From the NCBI GenBank assembly GCA_016708825.1, contig JADJEZ010000003.1, positions 124,001-188,000 on the forward strand: a stretch of DNA of 64,000 bases, written 5' to 3'. This document shows, piece after piece, positions 22,151 to 37,416 of the stretch. Source of the DNA: Betaproteobacteria bacterium. Lineage in GTDB: Bacteria; Pseudomonadota; Gammaproteobacteria; Burkholderiales; Usitatibacteraceae. The notes beneath the pieces are model-generated. The model made no database searches. It saw nothing but the letters and a program-made list of their open reading frames with translations, and was not told the DNA's origin. Made by a program: the position numbers and the translations under genes. Positions within the stretch are counted from its first letter, which is position 1, and every line of letters starts with the position of its first letter.

Positions 22151-24312
22151 CACGAAACGGGTCCGGCGTGCTGGCGCTCGTGCAGGAGCACCGCGAGCGC
22201 CCGCGCCTGGAGCGGATAGGCCTGCCCGGGCTTGAACGCCGCCGGGGTGGGCTCGGCCTCGTCGTGCGCCGTGTCGAGGAGCGCGATCCAGTGCGTCTCC
22301 CCGCCGGGCGCCGGAAGCGCGAAGTCGATCGCCTCGTGGTGCGCGTTGAACAGCACCAGGAAGTCGTCGTCGCGTACCGGCCGGCCGCGCCCGTCGGTCT
22401 CGGTTATTCCGGCGCCGGAGAGGTAGATGCCGAGACCGCGGGCGTGGGCATGCTGCCATTCGTCGTCGTTCATCTCCGCGCCGTCGGGCTTGAACCAGAC
22501 GATGTCCTTCACGCCTCCACCGTGGATGGGGCGCCCCTGGAAGAAGTCGCGCCGCCGGAGGGCGGGGTGCGCGCGCCGCAGCGCGATCAACCGGGTCGTG
22601 AACTCGAGCAGCTTCGCCCTGTCCCCGTCCAGGTTCCAGTCCAGCCACGAGATCTCGTTGTCCTGGCAATAGGCGTTGTTGTTGCCGCCCTGCGTCCTGC
22701 CGATCTCGTCGCCGGCGAGCAGCATCGGCACGCCCTGGGAGAGGAACAGGGTGGCGAGGAGATTGCGCTTCTGGCGCTCGCGCAACGCGCGGATGGCCGG
22801 GTCGTCCGTCGGCCCCTCGGCGCCGCAGTTCCACGACAGGTTGTGGTTGTGGCCATCGCGGTTTTCCTCGCCGTTGGCCTCGTTGTGCTTGTCGTTGTAC
22901 GACACGAGATCGTGCAGGGTGAAGCCGTCGTGGGCGGTGATGAAGTTGATGCTGGCGTAGGGCCGCCGGCTGGAGCGGTTGTAGAGGTCGCTCGACCCGG
23001 TGAGCCGCACCGCGAACTCCCCGATCTGGCCGCCGTCGCCCTTCCAGTAGGCGCGCATGGTGTCGCGGTACTTGTCGTTCCACTCCGCCCAGCCGGGCGG
23101 GAAGCCGCCGACCTGGTAGCCGCCCTCGCCGAGATCCCAGGGTTCGGCGATCAGCTTCACGCGGTTGAGCACCGGGTCCTGGCGAATGATGTCTAAGAAC
23201 GCGCCGAGGCGGTCCACTTCGTGGAGTTCGCGCGCCAGGGCCGAGGCGAGGTCGAAGCGGAAACCGTCCACGTGCATCTCCGTGACCCAGTAGCGCAGGC
23301 TGTCCATGATGAGCTGCAGCACGCGCGGGTGCACCATGTTCAGCGTGTTCCCGCAGCCGGTGTAGTCCACGTAGTAGCGCGGGTTCTCCGGGCTCAGGCG
23401 GTAGTAGGACGCGTTGTCGATGCCGCGCAGGCTCAACGTCGGCCCCATCTGGTTGCCCTCGGCGGTGTGGTTGTACACCACGTCGAGGATCACCTCGATG
23501 CCGGCCGAGTGCAGCGCCTTCACCATGGTCTTGAACTCGTTCACCTTGCCCGAGGACGAGTAGCGGCTGTCGGGGGCGAAGTAGCCGAGCGAGTTGTAGC
23601 CCCAGTAGTTGCGCAGCTTCATGTCCACCAGGCGGCGGTCGTCGACGATCGCGTGCACCGGCAGGAGCTCGACGCTGGTCACGCCGAGGCGCTGCAGGTG
23701 CTCGATCACCGGAGCGCTCGCGAGCCCCCCGTAGGAGCCGCGCAGCGCGGGAGGCACCTCGGGATGCAGCGCGGTGAGGCCGCCCACGTGGGCCTCGTAG
23801 ATCACCATCTCGTGCCAGGCGATATCGGGGCGCCGGTCGTCTCCCCAGGTGAAGGCCGGGTCGATCACCTTGCTCTTGGGCATGCCGGCGGCGCTGTCGC
23901 GCCGGTCGAAGGACAGGTCCTCGCGGCGGTGGCCGACGGAGTAGCCGTGCAGCGCGTCGCTCCATATCGGGGCGCCGATGATGTTCTTCGCGTAGGGATC
24001 GAGGACCAGCTTGTTGGGGTTGAAACGGTGTCCTTCTTCCGGCTTGTACGGCCCGTGCACGCGGTAGCCGTAGGTGAGCCCCGGCCGCGCTTCGGGCAGG
24101 TAGCAGTGCCAGACCTCGTCCGTGCGCTCCTTCATCTCGATACGCTGCAGTTCCCGGCGGCCGTTCAGGTCGTAGATGCACAGCTCGACCTTCTCCGCGT
24201 GCTCGGAGAAGAGCGCGAAGTTGACGCCTTCGCCGTCCCAGGTGGCGCCGCGGGGATAGGGACGGCCCGACCAGACCGCGGTGATCGGTATGGTGGGGGC
24301 ACCGCGCCTCAT
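22150..24312 (-). CDS. glgX: glycogen debranching enzyme GlgX/TreX
   Basis: Isoamylase-type GH13 enzyme of 720 residues that cuts alpha-1,6 branches of glycogen. Motifs are the CBM48 region GVNFALFSEHAEKVELCIYD, VIYEAHVGGLT, ILDVVYNHTAEGN, MHVDGFRFDLASAL (Asp354), LIAEPWDLGEGGYQVG (Glu390), NFITAHDGFTLHDLVSYN (Asp462) and the typical NGEENRDGHNHNLSWNCG. It begins MRRGAPTIPITAVWSG. Placed next to treZ and treY it matches the TreX-TreY-TreZ arrangement that converts glycogen to trehalose. A 52 bp gap separates it from the upstream channel gene. Undamaged. Confidence 0.96.
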   Translation of the reverse strand: MRRGAPTIPITAVWSGRPYPRGATWDGEGVNFALFSEHAEKVELCIYDLNGRRELQRIEMKERTDEVWHCYLPEARPGLTYGYRVHGPYKPEEGHRFNPNKLVLDPYAKNIIGAPIWSDALHGYSVGHRREDLSFDRRDSAAGMPKSKVIDPAFTWGDDRRPDIAWHEMVIYEAHVGGLTALHPEVPPALRGSYGGLASAPVIEHLQRLGVTSVELLPVHAIVDDRRLVDMKLRNYWGYNSLGYFAPDSRYSSSGKVNEFKTMVKALHSAGIEVILDVVYNHTAEGNQMGPTLSLRGIDNASYYRLSPENPRYYVDYTGCGNTLNMVHPRVLQLIMDSLRYWVTEMHVDGFRFDLASALARELHEVDRLGAFLDIIRQDPVLNRVKLIAEPWDLGEGGYQVGGFPPGWAEWNDKYRDTMRAYWKGDGGQIGEFAVRLTGSSDLYNRSSRRPYASINFITAHDGFTLHDLVSYNDKHNEANGEENRDGHNHNLSWNCGAEGPTDDPAIRALRERQKRNLLATLFLSQGVPMLLAGDEIGRTQGGNNNAYCQDNEISWLDWNLDGDRAKLLEFTTRLIALRRAHPALRRRDFFQGRPIHGGGVKDIVWFKPDGAEMNDDEWQHAHARGLGIYLSGAGITETDGRGRPVRDDDFLVLFNAHHEAIDFALPAPGGETHWIALLDTAHDEAEPTPAAFKPGQAYPLQARALAVLLHERQHAGPVS

Positions 24313-24364
24313 GGACCTGCTCCTTCGGAATTCCGGGAGGGGGAACTGGACGGCCGCGAGCCGC

Positions 24365-25042
24365 TCAAGGCTCGTCCTTTCCGGACTTCGGCCACCAGCG
24401 TTCCAGCAGCCCGGCCGCCCACTGCTTTCCGCCCAGCCCGAAGGCGAGCGCGAGCGCGAGCACCACGCCGGCGAGGAGGATCAGGAAGGTCTCGCGGATG
24501 ATCGTGCCGCCCACGTTGATCTGGTCGAGCGCGATCAGCACCACGAACACGATGATCGCGTACTGGGCCATCTTGCCCAGCAGTTCGCCGTCGCTCACGC
24601 CCACGTTCTTGCAGTACGTGGTCACCGTGCCGCTGATGAAGCGCCCGAAGTACGCGCCGAAGACGAGGATCAGGAGGGCGACGATCACCTTGGGCACGAA
24701 GAGCACCACCTGCCCCAGCAGGTCGGTGATGTAGGTGAGCCCCAGGCTGTTGAACGAGATCACGAGCGCGGCGAGGATCACCAGCCAGTAGGCGAGGATG
24801 CCGAAGATCGCCGTGGTGTCCAGGCCGATGCCTCCCTGCTCGAGGAAGCCGTCCACGCCGGCCCGCTCCGTGAGGACGTTGAAGTTGATCGCCCGCAGGC
24901 CCTTCTCCAGCGCGAAGCGGGCTCCCTTTGCCAGCAGCCAGCCTATGACGAGCACCAGGAGGGCGAGCGCAAGACGGGGCGCGAACGCCCCGATCTGCGC
25001 AAGCAGCGCCCGGACGGGCTCCAGAAGGATCTCGACGTTCAT
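24365..25042 (-). CDS. small mechanosensitive-type (TM-helix repeat) membrane channel
   Basis: A 225-residue integral membrane protein with about five hydrophobic helices: around residues 20-45 (LALALLVLVIGWLLAKGARF), 76-100, 108-135 (VPKVIVALLILVFGAYFGRF), 155-172 and 180-205. Two copies of the amphipathic LVIGWLLAK/LVFGAYFGR repeat and the closing FGLGGKQWAAGLLERW resemble the CmpX and MscS-like TM-helix families; it lacks the large MscS cytoplasmic cage. It sits inside the trehalose/glucan block, 42 bp after treS/mak. An efflux or osmotic-release role is inferred from that context only. Undamaged. Confidence 0.82.
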   Translation of the reverse strand: MNVEILLEPVRALLAQIGAFAPRLALALLVLVIGWLLAKGARFALEKGLRAINFNVLTERAGVDGFLEQGGIGLDTTAIFGILAYWLVILAALVISFNSLGLTYITDLLGQVVLFVPKVIVALLILVFGAYFGRFISGTVTTYCKNVGVSDGELLGKMAQYAIIVFVVLIALDQINVGGTIIRETFLILLAGVVLALALAFGLGGKQWAAGLLERWWPKSGKDEP

Positions 25043-25084
25043 GATGGGTATCTCCTCGTTGGGGTGTGCCCCGCGCAGGCGCCG

Positions 25085-28387
<3,303 letters not shown>

Positions 28388-28400
28388 GGTATCCTGGATG

Positions 28401-30399
28401 TCAGAGGAAGTAGTCGAAGTCCTGCTCGCGGTGCACGTGGCGCCGGACCAGGAAGATGTGCGCGGGCGAATGCGCCGGGTCGAGCCGCAGGAAGTTGCGC
28501 GGGCCATTCCAGAGGTAGCGCGCGCCGGTGAGCAGGTCGTGCATCTGGAAGGCGCGGCCGGGCTCGAGTCCCAGCGCCTCGAGGTCCAGGTCGATCCAGC
28601 AGGTGTGCGGGTTGTGGGGATCCAGGTTCACCGCGACCACGACCTGGTTCGAGCCGTCCGCCGTCGATTTCGAGTAGCAGAGGACCTGCTCGTTGTCGGT
28701 GGGCAGGAAGCGCAGGCTCCCGTTGCCGTGCAGCGCGGGATTCTCCCGGCGGATGCGGTTGAGCATCGCGATGATCGGCCCGAGGCTTTCGGGCCGCTTG
28801 AGGTCCCAGTGGCGCAGTTCGTATTTCTCGGAGTCGAGGTATTCCTCGGCGCCGGGGACGCGCGCCCGGTTGTCCATCAGTTCGAAGGCCGGGCCGTAGA
28901 TGCCGTAGCTCGCCGCCAGGGTCGAGGCGAGCACCACGCGCGAGACGGCCATGGCGCGCCCGCCGTACTGCAGCGACTCCGGCAGGATGTCGGGCGTGTT
29001 CGGCCAGACATTGGGCCGGAAGTAGTCGCGCCCCGGTCCGCGGGAGAGCTCCGTGAAGTACTCCGTCAATTCGGCGCGGGTGTTGCGCCACGTGAAGTAG
29101 GTGTAGGACTGGGAGAATCCGAGCTTCGCGAGCCGGTGCATCACCCGAGGCCGGGTGAACGCCTCCGCCAGAAAGATCACCTCCGGGTGGGAGCGCTTCA
29201 CCTCCGGGATCATCCAGCCCCAGAACGCGAAGGATTTGGTATGGGGGTTGTCGACGCGGAAGATCCTCACGCCCTCGCCGATCCAGAAATCGATGACGCC
29301 CTTGAGGGCCTCCCAGAGCGCGCGCCAGTCCTTCGACTCGAAGTCGAACGGGTAGATGTCCTGGTACTTCTTGGGAGGGTTCTCCGCGTACTGCACCGTG
29401 CCGTCGGGCCGGCTGCGGAACCAGGCGGGATGCTCCTTGACCCAGGGATGGTCGGGCGCGCACTGGTAGGCGATGTCCAGCGCGATCTCGATGCCGTGCT
29501 CCTTCGCCTTGGCGACCAGGCGGCGGAAGTCGGCCGGCGTCCCGAGGTCGGGATGCACCGCCAGGTGGCCGCCCTCCGCGGAGCCGATCGCCCAGGGACT
29601 GCCGACGTCGCCGGGCTTCGTGACCAGGGTGTTGTTCCTGCCCTTGCGCTTCTCGCGGCCGATCGGGTGGATTGGCGGCAGGTACAGCACGTCGAAGCCG
29701 AGCTTCGCGACGTAGGGCAGGCGCTTTTCGACATCCTTGAACGTGCCGTGGCGGCCCGGCGCCGTCGAGGCCGATCGCGGGAAGAGCTCGTACCAGGCGC
29801 CGAAAGCCGCGAGCGTGCGATCGATCTCGAGCGGCATTTCGGCCGTGCACGTCGTGAGCGATCGATCGGGGTAGCGCGCGGCCACCGCGGCGAGCGCCTC
29901 GTCCAGGGCCGCGGCCTTGAGGGAATCCGCGGGCGCCTTGGCGCGAAGTACTGCGGACCAGTCCTCCAGGCGCTTGCGGTCCGCGCCGCTCGCCCGCCCG
30001 GCCGTCCCACGGATCAGGTCGGCCCCGACCAGCGCGGCGATGCGGATGTCCTCCGGGTCCTCGCGGCGCACGAGTTCGTTTCGCCAGGATTCGAAGTGGT
30101 CGACCCACGCGCACACGGCGAAGCGATACCGGCCCGGCGGCCCGGCGACGAAGCTTCCGCGCCAGCGGTCGTTCCCGAGCGCGGTCATTTCCGCTTCCCG
30201 CCACTGCTTGTCGTCCTCGGCGCGCAGGAGCAGCCGCGCCCGCAACACGTCGTGCCCGTCGGCGAAGCAGTCCGCCTCGACCACCACGTTCTCGCCCTCG
30301 ACCCGCTTGGCGGGGAAGCGCCCTCCGTCCACGCGGGGAGTCACGGACTCGATCACCACGCGAAGGCGGCCGTCGGCTTCGGGTTTCGTCGGGTTGCGC

Positions 30400-30407
<8 letters not shown>
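28401..30407 (-). CDS. glgE: alpha-1,4-glucan:maltose-1-phosphate maltosyltransferase (GlgE)
   Basis: A 668-residue GH13_3 enzyme that extends alpha-glucan using maltose-1-phosphate. The N-terminal DUF3416 region (RVVIESVTPRVDGGRFPAK, CFADGHDVL) is followed by DVLYLPPIHPIGREKRKGRN, DIAYQCAPDHPWVKEHP, VRIFRVDNPHTKSFAFW (nucleophile Asp386), FLAEAFTRP (Glu415) and PNVWPNTPDILPE (Asp473). These motifs separate GlgE from TreS. The start overlaps the glgB stop by 8 bp. Undamaged and of normal length, hence likely active. Confidence 0.96.
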
Positions 30408-32277
<1,870 letters not shown>

Positions 32278-32393
32278 GGTTGCCTTCCGGGTGTGCGCTG
32301 TGATGGACTGGACCGAACGGCCGATCGGCCGCCGGGAAGACGCGCCTGGCGGCGCGGTGCGTATCGCGGCTGGGTCAAGTTGGGTTGACGAGA

Positions 32394-32440
32394 AAACGGT
32401 GCCGCGAGCGATGACGAATTCTAGCATATCGGCACCGTTT
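32394..32440. promoter_or_regulatory. perfect inverted repeat over the glgB promoter
   Basis: AAACGGTGCCG (32394-32404) and CGGCACCGTTT (32430-32440) are exact reverse complements, 11 bp each, 25 bp apart. The predicted glgB -10 lies between the arms and the -35 touches the outer arm. This makes it a candidate operator in the divergent gap between glgB and the indolepyruvate oxidoreductase. The rest of the 32278-32580 gap shows no gene. The regulator is unknown. Confidence 0.6.
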
Positions 32441-32446
32441 GCACAA
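32418..32446 (-). promoter_or_regulatory. sigma-70-like promoter of the glgB-treY block
   Basis: On the minus strand TTGTGC (32446-32441) and TAGAAT (32423-32418) are 17 bp apart. It is the only good promoter match found before glgB and predicts a leader of about 134 nt. Confidence 0.65.
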
Positions 32447-32580
32447 AGCGCGCATGGCGCCCGCGGTGTTATCCTGCGGCCGCGCCGAACGTCGAAAGCG
32501 GAGCGCCAAACGCCGGAGCAGGGGTATTCGATGGACCCACGATGCCACTGCACCCAGGCAGCCACACAGAGGATCACACG

Positions 32581-35500
32581 ATGTCCGCATCGCCGATTTC
32601 CCTCGACGACAAGTACACGCGCGGGACGGGCCGCGTCTTTCTCACCGGAACGCAGGCCCTCGTGCGCCTCGCTCTCGCCCAGCGCGAGCGCGACGCAGCC
32701 GCGGGACTGAACACCGCCGGCTTCATCTCGGGCTACCGCGGCTCGCCCCTGGGCGGCCTCGACCAGGCCCTGTGGAAGGCGAAGACGCACCTCGAGACGC
32801 ACCATCTCTTCTTCACGCCCGGCGTGAACGAGGAGCTTGCCGCGACCGCCGTGGGGCTCGCAGCAGGCGGGCTGTTTCCGGGGGCGAAGTACGACGGCGT
32901 CTTCGCGATGTGGTACGGCAAGGGGCCCGGAGTCGACCGTTGCGGCGATGTGTTCAAGCACGCGAACGCGGCGGGCTCCGCGAAGCACGGTGGCGTGCTG
33001 CTCGTGGCGGGCGACGACCATGCGTGCAAATCCTCGACGCTCCCGCACCAGTCGGAGCACGCATTCGACGCGGCGATGATTCCCGTGCTCTACCCGACCG
33101 GAGTCCGGGAGATCCTCGAGCTGGGACTGCACGGATTCGCGATGTCGCGCCATTCCGGATGCTACGTGGCGTTGAAGACCGTGTCGTAGACCGTCGACTC
33201 CACGGCGTCCATCGACCTGGACACGGCCTTTCCCGAGATCGTGTTGCCGGAAGACGGGCCCGTTCCCGCCGGCGGGATGAACATCCGCTGGCCCGACGCG
33301 CCCATGGAGCAGGAGCTTCGCCTGCAGAAGGACAAGATCTACGCTGCGCTCGCCTACTGCCGGGCGAACCGCCTCAACCGGATCACGGTCGATTCGCCGA
33401 ACCCCCGCCTGGGGATCATCGCCTCGGGCAAGTCCTACCTCGACGTGCTCCAGGCGCTGGAGAACCTCGGCATCGACGAGCCTCACGCCGCCGAGATCGG
33501 CATCCGCCTCTTCAAGGTGGCGATGCCCTGGCCCCTCGAGCCGGACGCCGTTCGCGAGTTCGCCAGGGGGCTCGACGAGATCCTCGTCGTCGAGGAGAAG
33601 CGCCAGGTCATCGAGTACCAGCTGAAGGAGCAGCTCTACAACTGGCGCGACGATGTCCGGCCGCGCGTCGTCGGGAAGTACGACGAGCTCGGGGAGTGGG
33701 AAACGCACCGCAACGACTGGCTGCTGCCGGCCGCGGGCGAACTCACGCCGGCGATGGTCGCACGCGTCATCGCCTCGCGGATCGGCCGCTTCTACACCTC
33801 GAGGATCGTCGAGGCGCGGCTCGCTTTCCTCGAGGCCAAGGAAGCCGCCCTCGCCAGGCCCCGCCCGAAGGTCGCGCGCATTCCCTACTTCTGTTCCGGA
33901 TGCCCGCACAACACCTCGACGAAGGTGCCCAGGGCTCGAAGGCCCTCGCGGGCATCGGCTGCCACTACATGGCGATCTGGATCCGGCCCGGGGAGACGAA
34001 GACCTTCACCCAGATGGGAGGCGAAGGTGCGCCGTGGATCGGCATCCAGCCCTTCACGGAAACGCGGCACGTCTTCGCCAACATCGGCGACGGCACCTAT
34101 TTCCACTCCGGTCTCCTCGCGATCCGCTCGGCCATCGCGGCGAACGTGAACATCACCTACAAGGTCCTGTTCAACGACGCGGTGGCCATGACGGGAGGCC
34201 AGCCCGTCGATGGCAGCCTCACCGTCGCGATGCTCACGCGCCAGGTGGCCGCGGAAGGGGCCCGGCGCGTGGTCGTCGTCACCGACGAGCCGGAGAAGTA
34301 CCGCGGCGCGAACGCGCTTGCCGAAAGCGTCACGGTGCACCATCGCGACGAGTTGGACGCTGTGCAGCGCCGCTTGCGCGAGATCCCGGGCGTGACCGTG
34401 CTGGTGTACGACCAGACCTGCGCGGCGGAGAAGCGTCGCCGCCGCAAGCGCGGCCGGTATCCCGACCCCGCGCGCCGCGTGGTGATCAACGAACGCGTGT
34501 GCGAGGGTTGCGGCGACTGCGGCGTCAAGTCGAACTGCCTTTCCATCGTGCCGGTGGAAACCGAATTCGGGCGCAAGCGCGCCATCGACCAGAGCAGCTG
34601 CAACAAGGATTTCTCGTGCCTCAAGGGTTTCTGCCCGAGCTTCGTGACGGTCGAGGGAGGCGCCCTGCGCAAGCGCCTGCCCGTGGCGGCCGAGGCGTGG
34701 GGCGCGCTGCCGGAGCCGGTGCTGCCCGCGCTGGACCGGCCGTGGGGAATTCTCGTCACCGGCGTGGGAGGGACCGGCGTGGTGACGATCGGGGCGCTGA
34801 TCGGCATGGCGGCGCACCTCGAGGGCAAGGGCGTGTCCGTGCTCGACATGGCGGGACTCGCGCAGAAGGGCGGCTCCGTCTTCTCGCACATCCGCCTTGC
34901 GGCGCACCCGAGGCGATACACGCCGTTCGCATCGCCGCGGGCGAGGCCAACGCCGTGATCGGCTGCGACCTGATCGTCACGGCATCCGACGAGGCTCTCG
35001 CGAAGATGCAGGCCGGGGCCACGCGCGCGGTGGTCAACGCCGATCTCGCGCCCACGGGCGACTTCACGCGCGACCCCGATTTCGCCGTTCCCGCGAACGA
35101 CCTGTCCACCGCGATCCGGGAGGCCTGCGGCGGGGACGCCGCGGATTTCGTCGATGCCGGCACGCTCGCGACCGCCCTCCTGGGCGACGCGATCGCGACC
35201 AATCTCTTCATGGTGGGAATGGCGTGGCAGAAGGGCCTCGTTCCCGTGGGGCGCGAGTCGATCCTGCGGGCGATCGTGCTGAACGCGACGGCCGTCGAGT
35301 CGAACCAGTCGGCCTTCGAGTGGGGACGGCGGGCGGCCGTCGATCTCGCGGCCGTTCGCAAGGCGGCGGCGGGACAGGGCGCGGCCCCGGAAAGCCACCG
35401 GCTGTCGGCCGACGTGGACGAGGCGATCGCGCGGCGGCGCGGGGAACTCGCCCGCTACCAGGACGGGAAGTACGCGGCGCGCTACGCCGGGCGCCTCGCG

Positions 35501-36085
35501 CGGGTGCGCGAGGCCGAAGCGGCCGCGATGCCCGGGTCGACGGCGCTGACCGAGGCGGTGGCGCGCTGCCTCTTCAAGCTGATGGCCTACAAGGACGAAT
35601 ACGAAGTGGCCCGGCTCTACACCGACGGGGAATTCCTGTCGCGCGTGTCCGGCCAGTTCGAGGGCGAATTCAGGCTGGTGCTCCACCTGGCGCCGCCCCT
35701 GTGGGCCAGGGCCGATCCCGCCACGGGCGAGCCGCGAAAGACCGCGTTCGGTCCGTGGATGCTCAAGGCGATGGCGCTGCTCGCCCGGTGCAGGCGGCTG
35801 CGCGGAACGGCGTTCGATCCCTTCGGCTACTCGGAGGAGCGGCGCGGGGAACGCCTTCTCGTCACGGAGTACGAGGCGACGGTGGAGGAGATCATCGGGC
35901 GCCTCGCACCGGCGAACCACGCGACCGCCGTCGAGCTGGCCTCGCTGCCCGACGAGATCCGCGGATTCGGCCCGGTCAAGGCGCGCCACCTCGACCGCGT
36001 CGCGGAGCGCCGCTCGGTGCTGCTGGCGCGGTTTCGCGAGCCGGGAGGCGTCGGCGGGACGAAGGCGGTGAAGGTGGCGGCCTGA
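32581..36085 (+). CDS. indolepyruvate ferredoxin oxidoreductase family protein (fused, about 1,168 residues)
   Basis: A thiamine-diphosphate/iron-sulfur 2-oxoacid oxidoreductase of the long single-chain type that decarboxylates aryl pyruvates. The N-terminal part has GFISGYRGSPLGGLDQ and FTPGVNEELAATA. The TPP-binding centre is GCHYMAIWIRPGETKTFTQ and MGGEGAPWIG, a cysteine-rich Fe-S segment is CEGCGDCGVKSNCLS, and the gamma-like domain is GVGGTGVVTIGALIGMAAH. TAG at 33187-33189 interrupts KTVS-TVDSTASID in frame. One base is missing near 33930 and another near 34908. All three look like errors because both flanks match one family. The start ATG follows GAGGATCACACG. It is divergent from glgB. 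Confidence 0.88.
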
Positions 36086-36092
36086 ACCGCGA

Positions 36093-37034
36093 TCAGGGCC
36101 CTGCGAGCCCCGGCCACGCGAGCGTGTATTCGCCGTGCCCCAGGTGCAGCTCGGCGTCGAGGCCGAAGGGCAGGGTGAGCTTGCGGGCGATGTGCCCGAA
36201 GGGCAGTCCGGTCAGCACGGGGCAGCCCGCGAGGGCGCGAAGCGACTCCACCACTTCCGCCATGGCGTAGGGGTAGCGCTTCGGATTGGTCGGCAGGCAA
36301 TCGTCGAAATCGCCGAGCAGGATCGCCGACTGGCGCGCGAGCACCCCCGCCAGGTGGAGCTGGACGAGCAGGCGCTCGACCGCATAGGGCTGCTCGCCGA
36401 TTTCCTCCACGTACAGCAAGCCCCCGTCCACCTGCGGCAGGTAGGGCGTTCCCGCCAGGTGCGCGAGCATGGAGAGATTGCCGCCCCACAGGCGCCCGGT
36501 GATGGTGCCCGCGGGCGAGCCGTGGTCGCAGGCGACCGTGTGCGAATCCCGCGCGCCCCAGAGCGTCGCCTCGAAATGCCCGCGCATGAACGCATCGGGC
36601 TCGCCGTCGCCGAAGTCCATCGCGACCATCGGCCCGTGGAAGCTCGCGAGCCCCGCGCGGGAAAGCGCGGCGCAGTTGAACGCGGTGAAATCGGAGAAGC
36701 CGACGAAGGCCTTGCGGCTTTCCGCCACCCGGCGCCAGTCGATCGCCGGCAGCAGGCGGCTCGCGCCGTAACCGCCCCGGGCGGCAAGCATGATGTCGAT
36801 GGCCGGGTCGGCGAGGAGGCGGTGGAATCCCGCGAGACGTTCCTCGTCGGTGCCGGCGAAATAGCGCCACTCGTTGCGCGTCTCCGGCGCGGTGATCACC
36901 CGGTGCCCCGCGGCTTCGAGACGCCGGATTCCCGCCTCCAGGCGGTCGGCCTCGACGCGCCCCGAAAGGCAGAACACGCCGAGGGTGGCAGGCGCGCCCG
37001 GGGGACGCGGCCTCCCCGGAAGGCGATCAGCCAC
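36093..37034 (-). CDS. ldcA: LD-carboxypeptidase (S66 family)
   Basis: A 313-residue serine peptidase that removes the terminal D-Ala from tetrapeptide muropeptides during wall recycling; MccF-type immunity enzymes share the fold. LAARGGYGASRLLPAIDW and FVGFSDFTAFN (nucleophile Ser114 in the SDxT motif) are present, as is GRLWGGNLSMLAHLAGTPYL. The C-terminal FGHIARKLTLPFG supplies the histidine region. No signal peptide is visible, so it acts in the cytosol. It is convergent with the oxidoreductase (7 bp gap) and overlaps the VOC gene by 8 bp. Undamaged. Confidence 0.9.
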   Translation of the reverse strand: MADRLPGRPRPPGAPATLGVFCLSGRVEADRLEAGIRRLEAAGHRVITAPETRNEWRYFAGTDEERLAGFHRLLADPAIDIMLAARGGYGASRLLPAIDWRRVAESRKAFVGFSDFTAFNCAALSRAGLASFHGPMVAMDFGDGEPDAFMRGHFEATLWGARDSHTVACDHGSPAGTITGRLWGGNLSMLAHLAGTPYLPQVDGGLLYVEEIGEQPYAVERLLVQLHLAGVLARQSAILLGDFDDCLPTNPKRYPYAMAEVVESLRALAGCPVLTGLPFGHIARKLTLPFGLDAELHLGHGEYTLAWPGLAGP

Positions 37035-37404
37035 GTTCGCCGTGGAGCTCTTCGAAGGCGATGTGGTTGCCGTCGGGATCGCGCACCACGAATCCGCGCC
37101 TGCCGCGCTCTCCCAGGGCGGGCGCGCTCACCACGTGGTCCCCCGGGGGCAGCTCCCGGAAGCGCTTGTCGATGTCGTGGATGTCCAGGTGGACCGAGAG
37201 CCGGGACTGCGCGGCGCCGGCGGGAAAGCTGGAGCGTTCGGCGAGGACGATCTTGGTGGCTCCACCGGAGAGGACCGCGCCTCGGCCGGAGGCGGGATCA
37301 CCCCACGAGGCCACCACGGACCAGCCGAGCGTGTCGCGATAGAACGCCAGCGACCGGTCGAAGTCGGCGGGCTGGATGTGGAGGTGGTCGAAGCGATCGA
37401 TCAT
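37027..37404 (-). CDS. VOC (glyoxalase/bleomycin-resistance fold) protein
   Basis: A 125-residue single-domain VOC protein: FDHLHIQPADFDRSLAFYRD at the start with the first metal histidine, GWSVVASWGD, LSVHLDIHDIDKRF in the middle, and FVVRDPDGNHIAFEELHGE with the typical DPDGNxIxF ending. It starts 12 bp after maeB and its end overlaps ldcA, so the three may be cotranscribed. Substrate cannot be told. Undamaged. Confidence 0.88.
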   Translation of the reverse strand: MIDRFDHLHIQPADFDRSLAFYRDTLGWSVVASWGDPASGRGAVLSGGATKIVLAERSSFPAGAAQSRLSVHLDIHDIDKRFRELPPGDHVVSAPALGERGRRGFVVRDPDGNHIAFEELHGERG

Positions 37405-37416
37405 GGAAACCCGGTG

